Shown: piece by piece, positions 51,421-57,607 of the stretch | Numbering within the stretch: the first letter of the stretch is position 1 | How the letters are laid out: each line of letters opens with the position of its first letter | Assembly: GCA_041690355.1 (NCBI GenBank) | Contig: JAWLHK010000014.1 | Coordinates: forward strand, 1 to 64,000 | Direction of reading: 5' to 3' | From: JAWLHK01 sp041690355 [NCBI: bacterium] | Lineage (GTDB): Bacteria; J088; JAWLBW01 | DNA length: 64,000 nt | Program-made: the position numbers and the translations under genes | The notes under the pieces: model-generated | Database searches by the model: none | The model's input: the letters and a program-made list of their open reading frames with translations, nothing else | What the model was told of the DNA's origin: nothing

Positions 51421-51511
51421 CGTTACATTCTAGTAACGAGGGGGCCGCCCCATCAACCAAAACCACATTGTCGCCGCATACTTGAGCCGTATTGGGCCCA
51501 CTGCCCTTTTC

Positions 51512-51541
51512 TTGACAGAGCGCCAAGCGAAGTGCTAGTAT
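51512..51541 (+). promoter_or_regulatory. Promoter of the LolA-like bicistron
   Basis: TTGACA (51512-51517), an 18-bp spacer with extended TGC, and TAGTAT (51536-51541). Transcription should start near 51548, about 17 nt before the ATG at 51565. Confidence 0.75.
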
Positions 51542-51564
51542 GCCCCCTAACCTGTGCACGCCTG

Positions 51565-52368
51565 ATGGTTTACCGTAAGCGTATTCTCGCCGCCTTTCTT
51601 TTCTCCCTTTTCGTGACGAGTGTTGCGGGTTCCGCCGCGGCCGCCGACGAGGCGACCTCGCGTGCGACCGCCCTCATGGAGAAGGCCGCGGCCAACTTCG
51701 ACCGGATTCAGACCATTCGCGCCTCCATCGATCAGGTGCTGTCGGCCCGCGGCGGCGGACAGCGCTTTCAAGGAGTTTACGTCGCGGCGGCGCCGGCGCG
51801 TTTCCACATCGAATATCAGTATCCGTACCGGCAGCAGGTGGTGAGCAACGGAAACGAACTCTGGTGGTATATTCCGCAGAGCAAGAAAGTCTGGTTTTCG
51901 AACGGCGTGACGAGTCTGACGAATTCCCCCGAAGCGATGGGGGGACAGACCTTCGGCTCCCTGGGGTTCGAGAACATCGACCTCGCCCCGCAGTCTGACG
52001 TCGTCTACAAGCTCGAAGACAGCCTTCTCTCGCAGCTGAGGGGCAAGTGGAAAATTGAATTTGAGGGGACCGGTTCGGCGCAGGGCATGCGCGGAACGTT
52101 CTGGCTGGATCGCAAGAGCGGTCTGCCGCTGGTGATTGAAATTCGGGATGACAAGGGCGAAGTCACGCTGCGTCAGACCTTCGAAGATTACGAGCTCGTG
52201 AACCAGGTTTCGGTCCCCACCAACGTCTTGATCGAAGTACCGCGCTACAAGGTGTCCATCCAGGTGCGGTATGCCGATATCAAGATCAACCAGCCGGTTG
52301 ATGATCGGGAATTCCGATTTGCACCCCCGGCAGGGGTGCCTGTTGTACCTCTAACAAGTGCCATGTAA
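51565..52368 (+). CDS. LolA-like outer-membrane lipoprotein carrier
   Basis: The 267-residue protein has a signal peptide (RILAAFLFSLFVTSVAGSAAA) and the LolA fold pattern: ANFDRIQTIRASIDQVLS, GVYVAAAPARFHIEYQYPYR, GNELWWYIPQSKKVWFSN, and strands up to FRFAPPAGVPVVPL. LolA carries lipoproteins through the periplasm. It is longer than E. coli LolA, and the DDREFRFAPPAGV end is a typical LolA C-terminal motif. It is the first gene of a bicistron, 10 bp before the PGAGHLYVG protein gene. Confidence 0.82.
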   Translation: MVYRKRILAAFLFSLFVTSVAGSAAAADEATSRATALMEKAAANFDRIQTIRASIDQVLSARGGGQRFQGVYVAAAPARFHIEYQYPYRQQVVSNGNELWWYIPQSKKVWFSNGVTSLTNSPEAMGGQTFGSLGFENIDLAPQSDVVYKLEDSLLSQLRGKWKIEFEGTGSAQGMRGTFWLDRKSGLPLVIEIRDDKGEVTLRQTFEDYELVNQVSVPTNVLIEVPRYKVSIQVRYADIKINQPVDDREFRFAPPAGVPVVPLTSAM

Positions 52369-52378
52369 GGAGAAAACG

Positions 52379-52879
52379 ATGAATTTGTTCCGGCGTTTTG
52401 CCGCTACGTTCGCCATCGTAGTCGGCGTTCTTTTCGCGGTTCAGACGGTTGCTCTGCCTGTCGCCCAGGCTGAGCTCAACAAGGCCAGCGTCGTCAACGT
52501 GCAGAGCGATGACGCTCCGAGCCCGGTGATTGCCATCATCCTGGCCATCATCCTGCCCGGCGCGGGCCACCTGTATGTCGGCAAGGCCGGCACGGGCATC
52601 CTGATCCTCGCCCTCTGCGTCGTCAACTGGTGCCTCATTTACTGGGTGCTCGCGGTTCTGACGATCTGGGCCGGTGGCGTCGGCGGCTGCGTTGCCCCGA
52701 TTTTCCACCTCATCCTCGTGATCTGGGACGCCTGGGGCTCCTACAACATCGCCAAGAAAAAGGGCGGTGCGGGTGACCTCGAAGACGTCGAGCGCAAGAC
52801 CAAGCGCGCTCTGGAAGACGAAGACGAAGAGGGTATGCTCCACAACCCGTTCGTCCGTCCGGCCGCCGTCGTCTTCTAA
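52379..52879 (+). CDS. Small protein with a PGAGHLYVG membrane module
   Basis: The 166-residue protein has a signal-like N-terminus (TFAIVVGVLFAVQTVALPVA), then a TM2/DUF5683-like module starting ILPGAGHLYVGKAGTGILIL (59-78) with three hydrophobic helices and AWGSYNIAKKK. The tail is acidic (ALEDEDEEGM). Four other genes in this cluster share the PGxG(H/Q)xYxG signature. AAGGAGA precedes the ATG and a strong terminator follows, so it and the LolA-like gene form a closed unit. Confidence 0.78.
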   Translation: MNLFRRFAATFAIVVGVLFAVQTVALPVAQAELNKASVVNVQSDDAPSPVIAIILAIILPGAGHLYVGKAGTGILILALCVVNWCLIYWVLAVLTIWAGGVGGCVAPIFHLILVIWDAWGSYNIAKKKGGAGDLEDVERKTKRALEDEDEEGMLHNPFVRPAAVVF

Positions 52880-52902
52880 GACGATTTCAGCCTGAAGACT
52901 CG

Positions 52903-52933
52903 AGAGCCCGCCCACGTGGCGGGCTCTTTTTTG
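52903..52933 (+). terminator. Rho-independent terminator
   Basis: AGAGCCCGCC (52903-52912) pairs with GGCGGGCTCT (52918-52927) around a 5-nt loop, followed by a run of T. Confidence 0.92.
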
Positions 52934-52958
52934 CCCTTTTTCTGTGTTTTATCCCTTG

Positions 52959-54392
52959 ATGCTCACCGCTCTCGCCCTTTACGCCCTGCTCGCCGCGCCG
53001 GATGTCGTCGTGCACGGCGCCGCGCCCGAGCGCGCCACCGCCGCCACCGCCGTCGTTGCAGAGGCCCTTGAGAGTCCGGCTGATCTGACCGCGGCGACGC
53101 AGAAGCTCGTCGAGTGGTATGCGCGGGCCGACTTTCCGATGGCCCACGTCTACGGCGCCGCGTTCACCGGCGGCGCCCTGCGTCTCTACGCGTCGGAAGG
53201 CACCATCGCGGCGCTCAACTGGCAGGGGCTTCCCGATGGGTGGATCGGCTGGCTCGAGGCGCGCATGCCCGCGCAGCTGGCCGTCGGCGAACCCGTCCGT
53301 CAGCAGGTCGTGGCCGAAGCGCTGCGCACGCTGCGCGCCCTCCCCTTCGTGAAAGACGCGCGGATTGCACCGGAAATCGAACAGCAGCGCGGCCAGGCAG
53401 CCCGCATCGCCTTGAACGTGACCGTCGAGCGCATCGAGGCCGCCAACCTCATCGATTTCTGGGTCGACTCGGTCGGCGCCGGGTTCGAGCAGGACTACAG
53501 CCAGATCGGTACGCTGCGCCCCTGGATCGGCGTGCAGAACGAACTCGGCGTGCAGATCATCCGCATCCCGTCGCCCGACCTGACCCCCGGCTTCTTCGTG
53601 CGCACCGAACAGTTCTTCGGCAAGAGCGGCGGCGTCGATCCGATTCCGTTGCTCGAGACCGGCCTCGGCACGGCCATCGACGCCGGCTGGCGCCTCCCGC
53701 GCCGTGACATCGGGCGCCGCTATGACGTGCGCTCGCTGTCTGTGTTCATCCCCTTTCGCCTCGGCGCCGACGCCTGGCGCGCCGAGTTCTCACCGTACTA
53801 CGAGTGGACCGTCTTTACCGGCGACGCGCTCGCCGGACCGGAGACCGTCAATCACCTGGCCGGGCGCTTCAGCCTGGGTGACCCGCCGCCCGGTATCGCG
53901 GCCCGCACCGGAGGCGCACCGGCGCCTGCCGTGGGGATCGAGGCGATCGCCGTCTTTCAGGGAGACGAGCCCTATTGGCGGGCCACCGGCGCGTTCTCGC
54001 GCAAGTGGAACCCGATTGGCCGGCAGGAGGTGCAGGTTTTTGCCGAAGCCGGCTGGCTCGACGGTTCGCCCGTGTTCCTGCGCGAATTCAGCGTCGGCGG
54101 TCTCGACACCCTGCCGGCCTATCCCGAGCAGTACCGCTTCGGCCGCCGCTTTTTCACCGGCGGCGCGCGGTGGTTGCCCCAGTTCGGGCCGAAAGGGATC
54201 AACGGGTGGCTCGGCATCGAAGCGGGCGACGCCTGGTCGGGCGCATACCCCGGAGATCCGCTCGTCGAGGCCTCGCTCGGCATCGAGGTCGACATCCGCG
54301 TGCTGCGCGTCTGGATCGCCGTGGCCCAGCCGCTGCGCATCGAACGCTCGCCGACCCTCAACTTCCGTCTGATTACCGTCTCTGACCGGTAG
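52959..54392 (+). CDS. Outer-membrane barrel protein with a POTRA-like N-terminus (Omp85/TpsB-like)
   Basis: The 477-residue protein has a short signal peptide, then a segment resembling a POTRA domain (about 45-95, KLVEWYARADFPMAHVYGAA, then LRLYASEGTIAALNWQG), as in FhaC/ShlB transporters. A second such domain may follow (residues 100-165). A predicted barrel with long amphipathic strands fills the rest, with a late GGLDTLPAYPEQYRFG. It could secrete or insert a partner protein. No TpsA-like partner is adjacent; the giant protein at 59899 is a distant candidate. The ATG at 52959 is used; a GTG at 52944 is possible. Confidence 0.72.
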   Translation: MLTALALYALLAAPDVVVHGAAPERATAATAVVAEALESPADLTAATQKLVEWYARADFPMAHVYGAAFTGGALRLYASEGTIAALNWQGLPDGWIGWLEARMPAQLAVGEPVRQQVVAEALRTLRALPFVKDARIAPEIEQQRGQAARIALNVTVERIEAANLIDFWVDSVGAGFEQDYSQIGTLRPWIGVQNELGVQIIRIPSPDLTPGFFVRTEQFFGKSGGVDPIPLLETGLGTAIDAGWRLPRRDIGRRYDVRSLSVFIPFRLGADAWRAEFSPYYEWTVFTGDALAGPETVNHLAGRFSLGDPPPGIAARTGGAPAPAVGIEAIAVFQGDEPYWRATGAFSRKWNPIGRQEVQVFAEAGWLDGSPVFLREFSVGGLDTLPAYPEQYRFGRRFFTGGARWLPQFGPKGINGWLGIEAGDAWSGAYPGDPLVEASLGIEVDIRVLRVWIAVAQPLRIERSPTLNFRLITVSDR

Positions 54393-54428
54393 CCCCCTGC
54401 CCTGCGGGTTGCTAGACTGTACCGAGCG

Positions 54429-54950
54429 ATGCTACCTTTCCGCCTCCTGTCTCTGCCGCAGGCCCTGCTGCTTCTCGTCTGCCTTGCGCTCGCGGCGCCC
54501 CGCCCCGCCTCGGCCGGCGAGCCCCTGCGGCCGCGGCTCGAAGACACCGCCGCCAAACCCGGAGCACGCGGACCAACCCCCGCGACGGCCCTTCTGCTCG
54601 GCCTCATGTTGCCGGGATGCGGCCACGCCTACGTCGGGCGGCCGGGAACGGGCATTCTCCTCTTCCTCATCTGTTCCGCCAACTGCATCGGGGTCTTTGT
54701 CATCGCCACCCTGATGCTGTCGCTCATTTCACTCTCGTGGCTCGCGCTGCTGACCGCGGTCGCCATCCACTGCTGCCTGGGGATTTTCGACGGCCTTCGC
54801 GCCTACACGATTGCACAGCGTAATCTGGAGAAATGGCCCGACCAGCCGCGCGACCCCCGCCTGCAAGGCGAAGAGCTCGAGGCCCGTCTCGTTCCGGCCG
54901 AACCGTTCGGACTGCCGCAGCGGCCCGTTTCGCTTGCGGTCATCCCTTGA
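54429..54950 (+). CDS. Small protein with a PGCGHAYVG membrane module
   Basis: The 173-residue protein has a signal peptide (QALLLLVCLALAAPRPASAG), a linker and the module LPGCGHAYVGRPGTGILLFL (61-80) with hydrophobic helices up to about 125 and IFDGLRAYTIAQ. It is a paralogue of the protein at 52379 (H-YVG, GTGIL in both). A possible extended -10 (TGC-TAGACT, 54410-54418) ends 10 nt before the ATG. The exported YidD-like gene follows 19 bp later. Confidence 0.75.
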   Translation: MLPFRLLSLPQALLLLVCLALAAPRPASAGEPLRPRLEDTAAKPGARGPTPATALLLGLMLPGCGHAYVGRPGTGILLFLICSANCIGVFVIATLMLSLISLSWLALLTAVAIHCCLGIFDGLRAYTIAQRNLEKWPDQPRDPRLQGEELEARLVPAEPFGLPQRPVSLAVIP

Positions 54951-54969
54951 AGCAGGTACCCTGAGCCCG

Positions 54970-55422
54970 ATGCGTTTCTTCTTCTCTGCCGCTCGCCAAG
55001 CGGATGTGCGCCCCGCCGGCGCCTCGTCCGACTCGACGCGCCGTCTGGCGGCCGCCGTCCTGATCGCCGCGACCTTGCTCGCGCCGGCCGCGGCGCAGGC
55101 CGAGGGCTGGCCTGAACTCAAGCCCGAGGCGCGTCAAGCCTCGACGACAGGGAGCAGTTCGCCGTTTTCGGCGTTCGGCGTCACCCTCATCCGTTTTTAC
55201 CAGCAGGTCATCTCGCCGCTCGACGGCGACACCTGCGGGTTTCGCCCCGTGTGTTCTGCCTACGCCCGGGAGGCCGTTCGCGAGCACGGCTTTCTCGTCG
55301 GTTCGCTGATGGCCGCCGATCGGCTCGAACGCTGCAATCCCTACAATCACATGGCGCACTACCCCGTCGACCCCGACGGCTATCTGCACGACGACGTCGA
55401 CGAGAACGCCCTTTTCCGCTGA
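54970..55422 (+). CDS. Exported YidD-like protein
   Basis: The 150-residue protein has a signal peptide or anchor (AAVLIAATLLAPAAAQAE, about 28-45), a linker, then a YidD-like domain at 69-125: LIRFYQQVISPLDGDTCGFR, VCSAYAREAVREHG and DRLERCNPYN, with C89, C95 and C122. Classical YidD is cytoplasmic, about 70-90 residues, and encoded beside rnpA and yidC. This one should be periplasmic, and its neighbours are PGxGHxYxG proteins. The start at 54970 gives the signal peptide. Confidence 0.75.
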   Translation: MRFFFSAARQADVRPAGASSDSTRRLAAAVLIAATLLAPAAAQAEGWPELKPEARQASTTGSSSPFSAFGVTLIRFYQQVISPLDGDTCGFRPVCSAYAREAVREHGFLVGSLMAADRLERCNPYNHMAHYPVDPDGYLHDDVDENALFR

Positions 55423-55429
55423 GTTACCG

Positions 55430-56338
55430 ATGCGCCTGTTCCGGACCGTGCCGGTTGCGGCCCTTCTGTTCCTGTTGCTTTCTGCACGTGCGCATGCGCA
55501 GCCGGCCGCCGAAACGCCGGCCGTCGCCTGCCCCTCGTGCTCATTCGAGGGAACCCGCGCCTTTGCCGATCAGCTTTTTGCCGACGGCGACTACTTTCGC
55601 GCCATCGGTGAGTACAAGCGGCTCGCCTGGTTCGCGAAGACTCCCACCGAGCAGAGCTATCCGGTCCTGCGCGTGGGCCAGTCGCTGCTGAAAGCCGGCC
55701 GGCCGGCCGAAGCTGCGGGCTGGCTGCGGGAGTCGGGCTCGACGCTGGGCGATGAAACCGGCCGCGCCCGCGCGCGCTGGCTCGAGGCCCGTGCCTGGTA
55801 TGAAGCAGGGCGTCTCGATGACGCGCGTATGGCGAGCACCGCCCTCGCCGGCGATGCCGTTCTGGGCTCGGCCGCGCGCCGGATGGGCGCGCTCGTCGCC
55901 GTCGCCGAAGATGATGCGGGCGAGGCGCTGCGCCTGGCCGGAGACGACCCGGTGGCGGTTTCCGGCGGATTTCCGCTCCTGCTTGAAGAGCGGGTTCCGC
56001 CCCGCGCGCCGTCGCCGGTGGTCGCCGGCCTGCTCGCGGCCGTTGTTCCGGGCAGCGGCCACCTGTATGCCGGTTCGCCGGGCGACGCCGTCTATACGTT
56101 TCTGCTCAACGCCGCCTTTTTCGGCGGCACCTGGTATCTGGCCTCGCGCGGCTCAACCGGCGGCGCCATCGCCGTGGGGAGCATCGGCGCGCTCTTCTAC
56201 GGCGGCAACATCTACGGGTCGGTGAACGCCGCCAAGCGGGCCGAAGAGCGCTGGCGCACCGAGACCGTCGAGCGGGCCGATCGGGCCCTGTTCCCGCGCT
56301 CCATCGGCGCCTCCTTCGACGTGCCGCTGCCATGGTGA
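55430..56338 (+). CDS. Helical-repeat protein with a PGSGHLYAG membrane module
   Basis: The 302-residue protein has a signal peptide (VAALLFLLLSARAHAQ), a CPSC pair at 34-37, TPR-like repeats (about 45-180: DYFRAIGEYKRLAWF, RPAEAAGWLRESG), then VVPGSGHLYAGSPGDAVYTF (205-224), three membrane helices and GGNIYGSVNAAKRAEERW. This is the same architecture as the second and third parts of the fusion protein at 50008. It follows the YidD-like gene by 7 bp and overlaps the next gene by 7 bp. Confidence 0.78.
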   Translation: MRLFRTVPVAALLFLLLSARAHAQPAAETPAVACPSCSFEGTRAFADQLFADGDYFRAIGEYKRLAWFAKTPTEQSYPVLRVGQSLLKAGRPAEAAGWLRESGSTLGDETGRARARWLEARAWYEAGRLDDARMASTALAGDAVLGSAARRMGALVAVAEDDAGEALRLAGDDPVAVSGGFPLLLEERVPPRAPSPVVAGLLAAVVPGSGHLYAGSPGDAVYTFLLNAAFFGGTWYLASRGSTGGAIAVGSIGALFYGGNIYGSVNAAKRAEERWRTETVERADRALFPRSIGASFDVPLPW

Positions 56339-57201
56339 GCACCGTCCTTCTCGCTCTGGCCCTCGTGGCGCAGGGGCCGGCCGGCGCCCCTGCACCGACA
56401 AACCTCGCGGTGCGACAGCTCGAATTCGCCGAGGACCTGTCTGCCCGGGGCGACGACTTCAGCGCGATCACGGAGTTCCGGCGCGCGCGCTTCTTCTATC
56501 CCGCACTGGCGACCGCGGCCGAGCGCGGCCTGGCGCATGCGTCGCTGCGTTCGGGTGACTTCCGTCACGCCCGGGTGCACGCGCGATCGGCCGCCACCCT
56601 GAATCCGGCGATCGCCGACGAAATGGGGTATGTGGAGTGGCTGGCCCTGGCCGCCGACGGCCTGCAGACCGAGGCCGACCGTCAGTGGCGGCTACTCGCC
56701 ACCTCGCCCGTCACCACCACTGCCGCCCAGGCGCTGCTCGCACGCGGCGTGCTCACCCTGCGGCACGGCGCGCTTCCCGAAGCGGCGAGCTGGCTCGGCC
56801 GCGCGTCCCGGACGGCCCCGGGAACCGCGCTTGGCAACACGGCCGCGTCCATGCAGGCGGCGATTCCCGCCGAGGTTCCCGAGAAGTCCCAGATCGTGGC
56901 CGGACTGCTGGCCATCGCCATCCCCGGCGCCGGACAGATCTACGGCGGGCGAACCTGGGAAGGGCTGGGAAACTTCGCGTTGACTTCGCTCTTCGTCTAC
57001 GGCGCCTACAACAGCTGGCGCAACGACGGCCGGTTCGAGTTCTGGCTGCTGCCGGTGGCGGCGGTCTATTTCGGCGGCATCTCCCGCTCGGCCGCCCTGG
57101 TCTCCCAATACAATGAACGGGCGAAACACGACGCGGGGGCCGCCGTCGTCGACGCCCATCTCGCGCCGTTGTCGGCGGCGGGATTCCGGCATTTGCCGTA
57201 G
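56332..57201 (+). CDS. Helical-repeat protein with a PGAGQIYGG membrane module
   Basis: The 289-residue protein has a short signal (VSTVLLALALVAQGPAGAPA), TPR-like repeats (about 28-175: DFSAITEFRRARFFYPALAT, GALPEAASWLGRAS), then IAIPGAGQIYGGRTWEGLGN (195-214) and two or three membrane helices ending VYFGGISRSAALVSQYNERA. It parallels the upstream gene, so the pair probably arose by duplication. It overlaps that gene by 7 bp and is likely last in the operon. No terminator is evident, and a repeat-rich spacer follows. Confidence 0.76.
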   Translation: MVSTVLLALALVAQGPAGAPAPTNLAVRQLEFAEDLSARGDDFSAITEFRRARFFYPALATAAERGLAHASLRSGDFRHARVHARSAATLNPAIADEMGYVEWLALAADGLQTEADRQWRLLATSPVTTTAAQALLARGVLTLRHGALPEAASWLGRASRTAPGTALGNTAASMQAAIPAEVPEKSQIVAGLLAIAIPGAGQIYGGRTWEGLGNFALTSLFVYGAYNSWRNDGRFEFWLLPVAAVYFGGISRSAALVSQYNERAKHDAGAAVVDAHLAPLSAAGFRHLP

Positions 57202-57216
57202 CCGCCGCGCGGCCAT

Positions 57217-57237
57217 GGCCGATGGCCGATGGCCGAT
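57217..57237. repeat. 7-bp tandem array, unit GGCCGAT, 3 copies
   Basis: Three perfect units are preceded by a partial GGCCAT. A 6-bp series CCCATT, CCCATA, CCCATC follows near 57257-57284. Confidence 0.7.
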
Positions 57238-57311
57238 CATTCCGTTGCCCGATTTCCCCATTCCCATACCCATCCCCGATCCCCGGGGCCCTGCCCCGGG
57301 CTGAAAGCCCG

Positions 57312-57472
57312 GCGTCCCTTCAGGACGCCAAGGTTGCCGCACGGTTATCCGGTGCATCCGCGGTTTGCGCTCCCGATGGTGACAAGCGGAAACGTGCCGC
57401 GTCCCTTCAGGACGCCAGGATTGCGGCACGGATATCCGGTGCATCCGCGGTTTGCGCTTCGCCCATTGTGAC
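57312..57472. repeat. Tandem 87-bp repeat with hairpin start, 2 copies
   Basis: Both copies begin with the hairpin GCGTCC-CTTCA-GGACGC (57312-57328 and 57399-57415). They continue with a shared segment that includes TATCCGGTGCATCCGCGG and TTTGCGCT, and end near GTGAC. They differ by scattered substitutions. Confidence 0.75.
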
Positions 57473-57505
57473 GACCGGATATCGCGGCACGCTTGTCTCG
57501 ACTGC

Positions 57506-57547
57506 GACTCTGGACGCTCGACGCTCGACTCTGGACTCTAGACTTCG
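57506..57547. repeat. 7-bp tandem array, unit GACKCTN, 6 copies
   Basis: The units are GACTCTG, GACGCTC, GACGCTC, GACTCTG, GACTCTA, GACTTCG. Confidence 0.8.
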
Positions 57548-57607
57548 GGCGGCATTGCAGACCGCTTTACGGGCGGGCTATGATATGGGACCTTTTCGCA
57601 AAACCCC

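Larger units (their letters stand above)
57202..57607. other. Repeat-rich intergenic space
   Basis: No gene is seen in these 406 bases. They hold a GGCCGAT x3 array (57217-57237), a run of CCCATN hexamers (57257-57284), two copies of an 87-bp repeat and a GACKCTS array. A possible -10 for the kinase gene (TATGAT, 57579-57584) lies near the end. Confidence 0.7.
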
